NCBI GenBank assembly: GCA_020633205.1
Contig: JACKEB010000017.1
Location: 336,800-400,799, forward strand
Direction: 5' to 3'
DNA length: 64,000 nucleotides
DNA from: Polyangiaceae bacterium
GTDB lineage: Bacteria; Myxococcota_A; Polyangia; Polyangiales; Polyangiaceae
Shown: in pieces, positions 42,672 through 53,932 of the stretch
Layout: each line of letters opens with the position of its first letter
How positions within the stretch are numbered: the first letter of the stretch is position 1
Notes under the pieces: generated by a model
Database searches by the model: none
Told to the model about the DNA's origin: nothing
Seen by the model: only the letters and a program-made list of their open reading frames with translations
Program-made: the position numbers and the translations under genes

Positions 42672-43439
42672 ATGGTGAAGCTAGTCGTTGGTGTGGCCGC
42701 TACTTCCAGCTTGTTGTTTGCCGCTGGGTGCGGAAGCGATGCCGGGGATGGTCAGGGCGACGTAGGACTCCCCGGAAGTTCAGGCACGGAAACAGCCGCG
42801 GTCTGCGCCTGGGAGGCAACACCCGGGGCGCCAGTGTTGACGCTCAGCGGAACCACTCCCCTCGAGGACGGCGACGTGGCGGTCGTGTTCCGCGCTGGCT
42901 CGAGCGCCCACCCGGAGAACGCGGGCTGTGAGCAGGACGTGCCCTTCATCGGCGCACGGGCCCCGATCGTTCCCGCTGCCGGAGGGGGCGGTACGTTCAC
43001 GCTGCAGGTCCCGGCGCCGCCTCGCGGAGCGTTTGAAGTCGCCGAGATATGGGGCGACGAGTATGAGAAAGGCGGCCCTAGGGTCGTGCCGACGAGCATC
43101 GTGGCGCTGTACCCTGGCGTGGGACAGGTCCTCGACTATCAGCAGCTGACGTCACAGGTCGCGTACATCGCACCTGCGGTGCTGGTCTACGCCCAGGATG
43201 AAGTTCCAGCGAACGAGAACTGGTTTGCGCGTTACCTCTACGGGCCAGTTTCCGCAGGGTATCACCTGTATGACGCGACGCTGGAGTTCGACCCCCTGAA
43301 CTACTGCGGGAACTCCCAGTGCCTGTGCTGGTACGGAGATACCGGGTACGGCTACTGCGGCCCCGAGGTTCGCACGCCCACTGCTGTTGGGCAGCCCCTC
43401 GCCGTTGATCAAGCGGTCGATGTGCTGCCGCTGTTCTAG
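42672..43439 (+). CDS. Putative lipoprotein of unknown function
   Basis: The 255-residue protein has a short signal ending in LFAAGC (Cys20) and a Gly/Ser-rich linker, then an Ala/Pro-rich part with beta character (VPAAGGGGTFTLQVPAPP). Four Cys near the C-terminus (NYCGNSQCLCWYGDTGYGYCG) could form disulfides. No family recognised. I use ATG 42672, since the open frame from 42636 adds residues before a clear signal sequence. It overlaps no neighbour; the hotdog-fold gene starts about 100 bp later. Confidence 0.65.
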   Translation: MVKLVVGVAATSSLLFAAGCGSDAGDGQGDVGLPGSSGTETAAVCAWEATPGAPVLTLSGTTPLEDGDVAVVFRAGSSAHPENAGCEQDVPFIGARAPIVPAAGGGGTFTLQVPAPPRGAFEVAEIWGDEYEKGGPRVVPTSIVALYPGVGQVLDYQQLTSQVAYIAPAVLVYAQDEVPANENWFARYLYGPVSAGYHLYDATLEFDPLNYCGNSQCLCWYGDTGYGYCGPEVRTPTAVGQPLAVDQAVDVLPLF

Positions 43440-43536
43440 TGCGCCGAGGCTCTGTTGCGTCCTGTCCCAGTGCGTCCTGTTCTGCAGCGCCCTCGGGCTT
43501 GATTTTCGGCGCCACTTGGGCGCAACTCTCGCCGCC

Positions 43537-44019
43537 ATGGCAATGCCCGACGATTTCGAGGTCGAGAGTCTGTACACCCCCGACCAGTGGTACGTGGACG
43601 ACGTTCTTGAAGTAACGAAAGAGCGCGTGCGCGCCATCACGGACACTTCGAAGATGGGCGCCGTCGTTGCCGCCCAAAAGCCGTGGCCCGGTCAGCCAAA
43701 GCATGTGCCTGGGATTCTGATGATTCAGATCACGGGCACGCTGGGAAACATCCACGCGGTGTACGGGCTCGGACTGAAAATGACCGAAGGTTGGGTTGGC
43801 TTTGGCACACACATCCACGAGGCCAGCTTTCGTAACCTCGGGGAAATTGGTCCTCCCATCGAGCTCGAGCTGGTCGCAGACAAAGTGAAGTCGGTGCGAG
43901 GCCAGACATTTGGTCGCTACAGCTTCCGCTTCGAACAGGCAGGCAAGCTGCTGTACACCTCCAAGCAGACAGCGGTTTGGACGCGCAACGTGCCGAGCCA
44001 GCACAGCGCGTCGCAATGA
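43537..44019 (+). CDS. Hotdog-fold protein, FabA/FabZ-like without catalytic residues
   Basis: The 160-residue protein has the hotdog pattern. PWPGQPKHVPGILMIQ lines up with the HFPGxPxxPGVLxxE active-site loop of FabZ-type dehydratases, but the His is Pro and the Glu is Gln. FGTHIHEASFRNLGEIGPPIELEL and GRYSFRFEQAGKLLYTS are the later strands. It may therefore be a thioesterase-like or non-catalytic member that binds acyl chains. ATGs at 43537 and 43543 are both possible; the frame is open back to 43387, overlapping the previous gene. It might work with the SDR upstream, since the two fold families often share acyl substrates. Confidence 0.6.
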   Translation: MAMPDDFEVESLYTPDQWYVDDVLEVTKERVRAITDTSKMGAVVAAQKPWPGQPKHVPGILMIQITGTLGNIHAVYGLGLKMTEGWVGFGTHIHEASFRNLGEIGPPIELELVADKVKSVRGQTFGRYSFRFEQAGKLLYTSKQTAVWTRNVPSQHSASQ

Positions 44020-44138
44020 CATCCCGCTGGAGGTCGCAGCCGCGGGACCTAAGCCCGTTGGGAGCAATCGCAAAACGCGACCGCGCGGCTACCAATCAGG
44101 CCGACACGGATTCCAGGGATGATGTACGCTGGTAAGCC

Positions 44139-45602
44139 ATGCGTACTGCGCTGCTCGGTCCCATCCTCGTCGTAGTTGTCGCGACCCTTGCGTGCGGGGG
44201 AGATCCGGACCCGGTCTTGCCATCGGATGACCCGGACGCTGGCGGAACGAACACGACCGACGCTGGCGCTCAGGGAGGCACCGGAGCGGTTGGCAGCACA
44301 GGGAGCGGCGGCGACGCTGGAACAACCGGTCAAGCAGCGTCTGGCGGCTCTGGGGGCACCCAAACAGTTCCAAACATCGTGAAGCTTAGAGTCGGCGGCG
44401 AATACACCTGTGCTGTCACCGACCAAGGCACACTCATCTGCAACAAGCCGCTAAGCGTCGGCGGACTTATCAGCGACATTGCTCTTGGCGTGAATGCCGC
44501 GTGCGTCATCTATGCGGAGGACGGTTCCGTGGGGTGTCAGTACTGGTACGACACGAAGTTCAACCGAGTACTCAAGCCGAGCGGTGCGGAGCTGCGAGGC
44601 GTGGTGTCCCTGGCAGGTTTCGCGCAGTTCTGTGCGATAGACACCAGCGGAGAGGGGTACTGCTGGGGAGAGAATGACCACGGCGAAGTAGATCCCAATG
44701 ACACCGCTGACGAGATCAAGGTTGCCACTTCCGTAGGGCAAGGTTTCAAGCAGTTCGAACCCGGGAGTTGGTTCACGTGTGGGCTCAAGACAGATGGGAC
44801 CCTGACCTGCTGGGGGCGCGACGGCGTCGACGCCACACCCGTACCGCAACTGAAGAGCGTCAAGGCCTTGGACTTCGGAGCCAGCCACGCCTGCGCACTA
44901 AGGTTCGACAAGAGCGTTTGGTGCTGGGGGGACAACAGATACGGGCAGCTTGGGTATCCTTGGTTGGACAATGACGACTGGTGCGGCTCTGACAACTGCA
45001 TCGAGCCCAAGGCGGTGTACGGATTACCCCCGGTGAGCGAACTCGGAATCGGCTCGCGCCACTCGTGTGCAGTTACTGAGCAGGGTTCTGTCTTCTGCTG
45101 GGGTCACGGCTCGAGAGGGGTTCTGGGGAGAGGTGACGAGGACTATTTCGACCACTACCTGCCTGGTCCGGTGATCAAGCTCAGTGGAGTGAAGCATGTG
45201 GTCTCTTCGCAGGCCGCCGCGCACACATGCGCAGTGCGCGAAGACGACACCGTTTGGTGCTGGGGTCCGAACCAATATTGGGAGATCAAGTGTCCCGAGG
45301 ACGTCTGTGATGAGCCGTTCCCGTTGAAGTGGCTCCCGGCGCCACAAGGAGCGGGTACGGACCCCGGCGGCAATATTGAGAGCGCTGGACTTGATTGCTC
45401 CGCCGTGCTCACCCCCACCACGTGTTCCGACTGCGTGGAGCAACGCTGTTGCCGTCGACTGATGCACTGCGTGGACAATGCACGTTGCCGCGAGTGCTTG
45501 CTGGGGTGGGATCCCACGTGTTCCGACAGTCTCGCGTACTCGATGTACGAGGAGTGTCGGACGCTCCAGTGCTACACCGAGTGCTTGTCCAGCAACCAGT
45601 AA
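44139..45602 (+). CDS. RCC1-repeat lipoprotein
   Basis: The 487-residue protein has a signal ending in LAC (Cys19), then a Gly/Ser/Thr-rich spacer (about 30-75). At least five RCC1-like blades follow, each with a CxL/V-x-DG-x-CWG element: TCAVTDQGTLIC, FCAIDTSGEGYCWGEND, TCGLKTDGTLTCWGRD, ACALRFDKSVWCWGDN, SCAVTEQGSVFCWGHG, TCAVREDDTVWCWGPN. They should form a seven-bladed beta-propeller, the Cys pairs giving disulfides. The last ~80 residues are Cys-rich (CSDCVEQRCCRRLMHC). Surface RCC1 proteins are frequent in myxobacteria; the binding partner is unknown. It ends at a terminator shared with rpsS. Confidence 0.85.
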   Translation: MRTALLGPILVVVVATLACGGDPDPVLPSDDPDAGGTNTTDAGAQGGTGAVGSTGSGGDAGTTGQAASGGSGGTQTVPNIVKLRVGGEYTCAVTDQGTLICNKPLSVGGLISDIALGVNAACVIYAEDGSVGCQYWYDTKFNRVLKPSGAELRGVVSLAGFAQFCAIDTSGEGYCWGENDHGEVDPNDTADEIKVATSVGQGFKQFEPGSWFTCGLKTDGTLTCWGRDGVDATPVPQLKSVKALDFGASHACALRFDKSVWCWGDNRYGQLGYPWLDNDDWCGSDNCIEPKAVYGLPPVSELGIGSRHSCAVTEQGSVFCWGHGSRGVLGRGDEDYFDHYLPGPVIKLSGVKHVVSSQAAAHTCAVREDDTVWCWGPNQYWEIKCPEDVCDEPFPLKWLPAPQGAGTDPGGNIESAGLDCSAVLTPTTCSDCVEQRCCRRLMHCVDNARCRECLLGWDPTCSDSLAYSMYEECRTLQCYTECLSSNQ

Positions 45603-45634
45603 CGGCTTCTCCTGTAATTCCCCGCCAACAAACG

Positions 45635-45666
45635 AAAAAAGCCTCCAGTCTCCTGGAGGCTTTTTT
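45635..45666. terminator. Bidirectional terminator between the RCC1 gene and rpsS
   Basis: A6 (45635-45640), GCCTCCAG, loop TCTC, CTGGAGGC, then T6 (45661-45666) form a perfect two-way terminator. On plus it stops the RCC1 transcript; on minus it stops the rpsL-to-rpsS transcript 26 bp after the rpsS stop. It shows that this S10 part really ends here. Confidence 0.92.
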
Positions 45667-45691
45667 CTTTGCGGATATTGGAAGGAAGAGC

Positions 45692-45970
45692 TCAGCGGCC
45701 CTTCTTCTTCTTGTCACCCGCGTGGCCGTTGAAGGTACGAGTCGGCGCGAACTCGCCGAACTTGTGACCCACCATGTTCTCGGTGACGAACACCGGAACG
45801 AACTTACGGCCGTTGTGGACGGCAAAGGTCAGGCCCACCGCTTCGGGGTAGATGGTCGAGCGGCGAGACCAGGTCTTGATCACTTTCTTGGAGTTGGCCT
45901 CGACCGCCTCCTGGATCTTCCTCATCAGGTGTCCGTCGATGAACGGACCCTTCTTTACGCTACGGGGCAT
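45692..45970 (-). CDS. rpsS: 30S ribosomal protein S19
   Basis: MPRSVKKGPFIDGHLMRK and HNGRKFVPVFVTENMVGHKFGEFA are the S19 blocks. It lies in the head of the small subunit with S13. 92 residues. Its ATG overlaps the rplB stop by one base (TAATG). It is the last gene of its transcription unit; rplV, its usual follower, is ~6 kb away. Confidence 0.97.
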   Translation of the reverse strand: MPRSVKKGPFIDGHLMRKIQEAVEANSKKVIKTWSRRSTIYPEAVGLTFAVHNGRKFVPVFVTENMVGHKFGEFAPTRTFNGHAGDKKKKGR

Positions 45971-46797
45971 TACTTCTGCTTCCTGCCTTTGACGATCATC
46001 ACGTCGGTCCGCTTGTTCTTGCGAGTCTTGAGGCCCTTAGCAAGCTGGCCCCAGGGCGAACAGGGGTGACGACCACCGCTGGTGCGGCCTTCACCACCAC
46101 CCATCGGGTGATCGACGGGGTTCATCGTAACGCCGCGGTTGTGGGGACGACGCCCGAGCCAACGCGCGCGCCCGGCCTTGCCGAGGTTGACGTGCTGGTG
46201 CTCGGAGTTCGACACCGTGCCCACGGTGGCGCGGCACTCCAGGTGAACACGACGCACCTCGCCAGAGGGCAACTTCACCTGAGCGTACTCGCCGTCCTTC
46301 GCCATCAACTGAGCGGCCACACCGGCGGAGCGGACCAGCTGGCCACCCTTGCCCTTGCGGAGCTCGAGGTTGTGGATCGCGGTGCCAACGGGGATGTCCC
46401 GCAGGCGCAGCGAGTTGCCGGGGCGGATGTCCGCGTTGCGGCTGGAGATGACGGTGTCACCCTGCTTGAGCCCATCGGGGCACAGGATGTACGCCTTCTC
46501 GCCGTCCGCGTAGTGCAGGAGCGCGATGCGAGCGGTGCGGTTGGGATCGTACTCGATGTGAGCCACGACCGCGGGCACGCCCACCTTGCGGCGCTTGAAG
46601 TCGATGATGCGGTAACGCTGCTTGTGCCCACCCCCACGGAAACGCGAGGTAACGCGCCCGTAGTTGTTGCGGCCACCGGTGTTGGAGCCGGGAGCCAGCA
46701 GGCTGCGCTCGGGCTCGTCACGGGTGACGTCGGCAAAGTCGCTCACCGTGTAGAAGCGACGGCCAGGGGACGTCGGCTTGCTCTTACGGATTCCCAT
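45970..46797 (-). CDS. rplB: 50S ribosomal protein L2
   Basis: L2 is essential for subunit joining and peptidyl transfer. GRNNYGRVTSRFRGGGHKQ and the C-terminal NPVDHPMGGGEGRTSGGRHP (with its functionally important His) are conserved. The ATG at 46797 (275 residues) follows GAGGAA; the frame is open to 46935 inside rplW. Confidence 0.97.
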   Translation of the reverse strand: MGIRKSKPTSPGRRFYTVSDFADVTRDEPERSLLAPGSNTGGRNNYGRVTSRFRGGGHKQRYRIIDFKRRKVGVPAVVAHIEYDPNRTARIALLHYADGEKAYILCPDGLKQGDTVISSRNADIRPGNSLRLRDIPVGTAIHNLELRKGKGGQLVRSAGVAAQLMAKDGEYAQVKLPSGEVRRVHLECRATVGTVSNSEHQHVNLGKAGRARWLGRRPHNRGVTMNPVDHPMGGGEGRTSGGRHPCSPWGQLAKGLKTRKNKRTDVMIVKGRKQK

Positions 46798-46801
46798 CGG
46801 T

Positions 46802-47119
46802 CTATTCCTCGTCCTGATCGGCGGTTTCCGACTCGTCGAAGAACTGGATGTCGTGACCTTCACGCAGGGTGACGATCGCCTTCTTCCAGTTCCGGCGCTT
46901 CGCGGTGCGACGACCCATGCGCTTGACCTTGCCACGCTGGATCAGGGTGTTGACGTCTTTGACTTCGACATCGAACAGCGCCTCGACGGCCTTCTTGATT
47001 TCAATCTTGTTCGCGCCCAGGGCCACCTCGAAGACAACCTTGTTGTCCTCCTTGAGGCGAGCCGCCTTCTCGGTCAGAGCGATGGGGCGCTTGATGATGT
47101 GCTCAGGGGCCAGGTTCAT
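46802..47119 (-). CDS. rplW: 50S ribosomal protein L23
   Basis: HIIKRPIALTEKAARLKEDN and VALGANKIEIKKAVEALFDV with RGKVKRMGRRTAKRRNWKKA identify L23, the exit-tunnel docking site for trigger factor and SRP. A 15-residue acidic tail (FFDESETADQDEE) is unusual. The ATG at 47119 overlaps the rplD stop by 4 bp (ATGA). Confidence 0.96.
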   Translation of the reverse strand: MNLAPEHIIKRPIALTEKAARLKEDNKVVFEVALGANKIEIKKAVEALFDVEVKDVNTLIQRGKVKRMGRRTAKRRNWKKAIVTLREGHDIQFFDESETADQDEE

Positions 47120-47748
47120 GACTTGCTCCCAATGCAACGGGCCTCGAGTGCCTTGGCCGCGTCCTTAGACACCACCAGGGTGTCGTGCCGCAGAAGGTCG
47201 TACACGTTCACGCCCTCGGGGGGCAGGAACTGGTTCGACTCCATGTTGCGGATCGACAGCTGGAGGTTGGTGTTGCCCTTGTCGTCGACGATCAGCGTCT
47301 TGGTCGGGGCCTTGAGCGCATCCAGCACGCCAGCGAGAGCCTTGGTCTTGATCTCGTCGAGCTTCATCTCGTCGACGATGACCAAGCGGCCTTCCTTGGC
47401 GATCAGGCTCAGAGCGCTCTTCAGCGCGCTCGCGCGAACGCGACGCGGCGGGCGATGGCTCCAGTCCTGAGGACGCGGGGGGTGAGCGCGACCACCACCA
47501 ACGAAGGTGGGGCCACTGATCTGACCGTGACGAGCACGACCAGTGCCCTTCTGCTTGTAAGCCTTCTTCTTCGAAGCGCTCACCGCGGAGCGCTCCTTTG
47601 CCGCATGCGTGCCGGCACGGCGAGAGGCCAACTGCGACACGACAACTTCGTGCAACAGGTGCTCCTTCACGTCGGCTGCGAACACTTCGTCCGCTAGCTC
47701 GAGCTCGCCAACCTTCTCACGCTTGAGGTTAAAGACGTCTATCTTCAT
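47116..47748 (-). CDS. rplD: 50S ribosomal protein L4
   Basis: KKAYKQKGTGRARHGQISGP and GRAHPPRPQDWSHRPPRR form the extended loop that reaches into the exit tunnel, and RASALKSALSLIAKEGRL is the usual helix. L4 also represses the S10 operon in enteric bacteria. 210 residues. In nearly all bacteria rplC (L3) precedes rplD; here rpsJ ends only 7 bp upstream. Confidence 0.96.
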   Translation of the reverse strand: MKIDVFNLKREKVGELELADEVFAADVKEHLLHEVVVSQLASRRAGTHAAKERSAVSASKKKAYKQKGTGRARHGQISGPTFVGGGRAHPPRPQDWSHRPPRRVRASALKSALSLIAKEGRLVIVDEMKLDEIKTKALAGVLDALKAPTKTLIVDDKGNTNLQLSIRNMESNQFLPPEGVNVYDLLRHDTLVVSKDAAKALEARCIGSKS

Positions 47749-47755
47749 GGCGTCC

Positions 47756-48064
47756 TCAGCCTTTGATCTCGACGTTCACGCCTGCCGAAAGATCGAGCTT
47801 CATTAGGGCGTCAACGGTTTGGGGGGTCGGATCGAGGATGTCGATCAGACGCTTGTGGGTCCGGACCTCGAACTGCTCGCGGGACTTCTTGTCCACGTGC
47901 GGTCCGCGGAGGACGGTGTAACGACGGATGGCCGTCGGGAGCGGGATGGGGCCAGCCACGCGCGCGCCAGTGCGACGCGCGGTGTCGACGATGTCCGTGG
48001 TGGACTTGTCCAGCAGCTGGTGGTCGAACGCCTTCAGGCGGATTCGGATCTTGTTGTCAGCCAT
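47756..48064 (-). CDS. rpsJ: 30S ribosomal protein S10
   Basis: NKIRIRLKAFDHQLLDKSTTDIV, GPIPLPTAIRRYTVLRGPHV and QFEVRTHKRLIDILDPTPQT are the S10 signature. It also works as the antitermination factor NusE. 102 residues, normal. It starts 2 bp after tuf. Confidence 0.97.
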   Translation of the reverse strand: MADNKIRIRLKAFDHQLLDKSTTDIVDTARRTGARVAGPIPLPTAIRRYTVLRGPHVDKKSREQFEVRTHKRLIDILDPTPQTVDALMKLDLSAGVNVEIKG

Positions 48065-48066
48065 GA

Positions 48067-49257
<1,191 letters not shown>

Positions 49258-49270
49258 GACTTCCTCGCTC

Positions 49271-51394
<2,124 letters not shown>

Positions 51395-51731
51395 GCTGGG
51401 TTGCTGCTGCGTTCGGAGGGAGTCGGTGTAGTTCGGTGTTTCCGTGAGGTTTGTGTTTTGGGCTCGTAACGGACGAAACCCCCTCTAGGCTCGGCTCTTC
51501 GCTTTCTTGAAGAGCACGTGGACACGGAAGGTCCTCGCCTAGAAGGGGTTCGGGGTACGCCAATCGTGACTAGCTCTTGGCTAGCTCCCCCGGGGCACTC
51601 GAAAGTGCTGGCTCCTCGGAGGGTCGGCTCTTGCCGACGGATCTCGTAACCCGATCCTTATGTGAGCTGACGCATCGCCTCGCGGTGACTCCTGAACTCG
51701 AAAAAGGTTTCGTCTCGAAAAGACTGAGCGA
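51395..51731 (-). promoter_or_regulatory. fusA: Highly structured rpsG-fusA spacer
   Basis: At least five inverted repeats lie in 337 bp: a 14-bp pair 51477-51490/51537-51550 (one wobble) that encloses the hairpin GCTCTTC/GAAGAGC (51494-51515); CTAG pair 51570-51584; GCACT/AGTGC with a UUCG loop on minus (51595-51608); GTCGGC/GCCGAC (51623-51638); GGATC/GATCC (51639-51657). No open frame has a ribosome site. A terminator, RNA-processing site or regulatory leader is possible. Confidence 0.55.
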
Positions 51732-52202
51732 CTACCAGCGGTAGTGAGCGAACGCCTTGTTGGCGTCGGCCATCTTGTGGGTGTCGTCCTTACGCTTGAC
51801 GGCGCCACCACGCAGCTGGCTCGCATCCACGAACTCAGCGGCCAGGCGCTCACGCATGGTCTTTTCCCCGCGGCTACGGGAGAAGCCGACCAGCCAGCGC
51901 ATCGCCAAAGCAACGCGACGCTCGGGGCGAACCTCGACCGGAACCTGGTAGGTGGCACCACCGACGCGACGGCTCTTCACCTCGAGGCGGGGCTTCACGT
52001 TGTCGAGCGCCTTGCGGAACACCTCCAACGGATCCTGCTTGAAGCGGGCTTCGATGATGTCGAACGCGCCGTACATGATGCCTTCTGCGGTGCTCTTCTT
52101 TCCGTCGAGCATCAGGGCGTTCATGAACTTCGCGACGAGCTTGTCCTTGTACTTGGGATCGGGGGTGATTTTCCGCTTGGGAACTTCGCGCCTACGGGGC
52201 AT
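51732..52202 (-). CDS. rpsG: 30S ribosomal protein S7
   Basis: MPRRREVPKRKITPDPKYKD starts the protein, followed by ARFKQDPLEVFRKALDNVKPR and VEVRPERRVALAMRWLVGFS. S7 starts assembly of the 16S 3' domain and represses the str operon in enteric bacteria. ATG 52202 gives 156 residues, the usual length; the frame stays open to 52337 inside rpsL. It follows rpsL by 10 bp. Confidence 0.97.
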   Translation of the reverse strand: MPRRREVPKRKITPDPKYKDKLVAKFMNALMLDGKKSTAEGIMYGAFDIIEARFKQDPLEVFRKALDNVKPRLEVKSRRVGGATYQVPVEVRPERRVALAMRWLVGFSRSRGEKTMRERLAAEFVDASQLRGGAVKRKDDTHKMADANKAFAHYRW

Positions 52203-52212
52203 TGGTCTGACC

Positions 52213-52611
52213 TCAGGACTTCGGGCGCTTGACGCCGTACTTGGAACGCTTGCGGTTACGGTTGGCCTTGTTGGTGCTGCTCGGACCAGAAGCGCCCGAA
52301 GCGTCGAGCGTGCCGCGCACCACGTGGTAGCGCACACCCGGAAGATCCTTCACACGACCGCCACGGATGAGCACGACGCTGTGCTCCTGGAGGTTGTGTC
52401 CTTCACCGGGGATGTAGCTGGTGACTTCCATCCCGTTGGTGAGACGCACGCGACACACCTTGCGCAGAGCCGAGTTCGGCTTCTTGGGGGTCGTCGTGTA
52501 CACGCGGGTGCAAACGCCGCGCTTCTGCGGGCACGACTTGAGTGCCGGCGAGTCCGTCTTGGCGGCGGCGGCTTTGCGTCCGCTGCGAATGAGCTGTTGA
52601 ATAGTGGGCAT
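52213..52611 (-). CDS. rpsL: 30S ribosomal protein S12
   Basis: MPTIQQLIRSGRKAAAAKT and TTTPKKPNSALRKVCRVRLTNGMEV with YIPGEGHNLQEHSVVLIRGG are the S12 blocks. S12 controls decoding accuracy. TPKKPNS is unchanged at the streptomycin-relevant Lys, so no resistance change is seen there. 132 residues with a short Ser-rich insert (DASGASGPSSTNK) near the end. It is the first gene of its unit, with a promoter about 160 bp upstream. Confidence 0.97.
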   Translation of the reverse strand: MPTIQQLIRSGRKAAAAKTDSPALKSCPQKRGVCTRVYTTTPKKPNSALRKVCRVRLTNGMEVTSYIPGEGHNLQEHSVVLIRGGRVKDLPGVRYHVVRGTLDASGASGPSSTNKANRNRKRSKYGVKRPKS

Positions 52612-53211
52612 TGGCCTGCTGCGTCGTGGCGAGAGCCACTGATTAGGAACTGGGTTTGGTTCGCACCCTGACTCGAAGAGCCCGGCGCGCGAACCCGACT
52701 GCAGGGTCGTGCGCTTCGAAGGCGCTCCACAGCCAAGAAAATAGATCCCGGGCTGCGGGGGAGCGGAAGGGTACTTGCGGCGGGCCTCCTGTCAAGCAGA
52801 GCCGGGCAAGCGCCCTCAAAACAACGTTTTTGGCCTCGGACAGCGCTCTCGCCACTTCGAAATCCATATGGATCTCAGGAGTTTATCGATCGGGGGTGAG
52901 GTGCTTTGAAAAGGCCTGTTCAGGCGTTCACGACGGCCCGCACGGGGGTGCCCGCGAGTGGCTCCGCGGCAACTCAGCCGAATCAGAGCGTCACTCACAC
53001 CGCCTGCCTCGGGGCACAACCGAGGCTCCCTCGACCTCTCGAACCGCGCGCTCGCCGCCTCACATTCCGCGATGCACGCGAGCGACAAAACGCTAGAGTC
53101 ATATCCCCAATAGACCTCCGAGCTGACGGCTAGCCGCGCTCTATCACCGGGTTGGGGGCGATGTGTCTTTGCTTGCGATCAGTCGTGGTGTTTCTCCACG
53201 ACCTAGACTCC
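52612..53211. other. Divergent intergenic region between rpsL and tetR
   Basis: 600 bp without a convincing gene. The minus-strand str promoter lies at 52768-52795. Nearer tetR, GTCGTGG (53182-53188) and CCACGAC (53196-53202) are 7-bp arms 7 bp apart, just before the tetR start. The rest has no recognisable product. Confidence 0.5.
52768..52795 (-). promoter_or_regulatory. rpsL: Promoter of the str-S10 operon (rpsL-rpsS)
   Basis: On minus, TTGACA (52795-52790) is a perfect -35 and TACCCT (52773-52768) is the -10, 16 bp apart. The start would lie near 52761, with ~150 nt of leader before rpsL. An independent promoter is expected because rpoC is 10.8 kb away. Confidence 0.6.
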
Positions 53212-53853
53212 ATGCCAACAACGAAGAAGCGCGCGCTGAGCAAGAAAGCAGGCACCTATCACCATGGTGATCTGCGGCGCGCCCTGCTCGATGCGACGCT
53301 GGAGCTGATCGACATCACTGGCCCCGAGGCATTCACCTTGCGGGCAGCGGCCAAGGCCGCAGGCGTCAGCGACGCGGCGCCGTACCACCACTTCGCCGAC
53401 AAGGAGGCGCTGCTGGCGGCCATCGCGACCGAAGGCTTTCAGCTCTTGGCTGAACGCCTTCAAGCCGCAGCCGCCCAGCAGCAGCACCCCACGGCCGTCG
53501 CTCAGGCAATGGGGGTCGAGTACGTCGTCTTTGCAGCCACTCATCCCTCTCATTTTCGCGTGATGGTCAGCCGCCGGGTGCTGCGCAACACGGAGCACGC
53601 CGAGCTCGCCGCCAGCGCTGTCACGGCGTTTACCCTGGTACGTGAAGCGCTGGTTGCAGGCGCAGCGAACGTCGCCGCGCGAGTCCGCGAGGAAACACTG
53701 ATCTTTGGCGCCTGGGCGCTTGTGCACGGCTTCGCGTTCCTTGCGGTGGACGGGCACTTGGGGCCGCTTGCTCGAGACGAGGACAAGCTGCGCAGCTTGG
53801 TGCACTCAGCGATTCAGTTGATGGATGCGCCGGTACAGCGCACGAACGCCTGA
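53212..53853 (+). CDS. TetR/AcrR-family transcriptional regulator
   Basis: The 213-residue protein has a helix-turn-helix near residues 38-58 (TLRAAAKAAGVSDAAPYHHF, with the HF pair typical of TetR proteins) preceded by HHGDLRRALLDATLELI. The C-terminal part is helical and should bind a ligand. Its target may be the 19-bp palindrome at 55752-55770 in front of the MpaB-like gene. I chose ATG 53212 over 53152 because the family begins there. An inverted repeat (53182-53202) lies directly before it and may be its own operator. Confidence 0.88.
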   Translation: MPTTKKRALSKKAGTYHHGDLRRALLDATLELIDITGPEAFTLRAAAKAAGVSDAAPYHHFADKEALLAAIATEGFQLLAERLQAAAAQQQHPTAVAQAMGVEYVVFAATHPSHFRVMVSRRVLRNTEHAELAASAVTAFTLVREALVAGAANVAARVREETLIFGAWALVHGFAFLAVDGHLGPLARDEDKLRSLVHSAIQLMDAPVQRTNA

Positions 53854-53932
53854 CCTCACCCCCAAAATCGATCGAGGCGGGCAAGCAAGCAGACGTGGTT
53901 CAACCCGCGAAGCCTTCTTCCGCGAGGATCTA

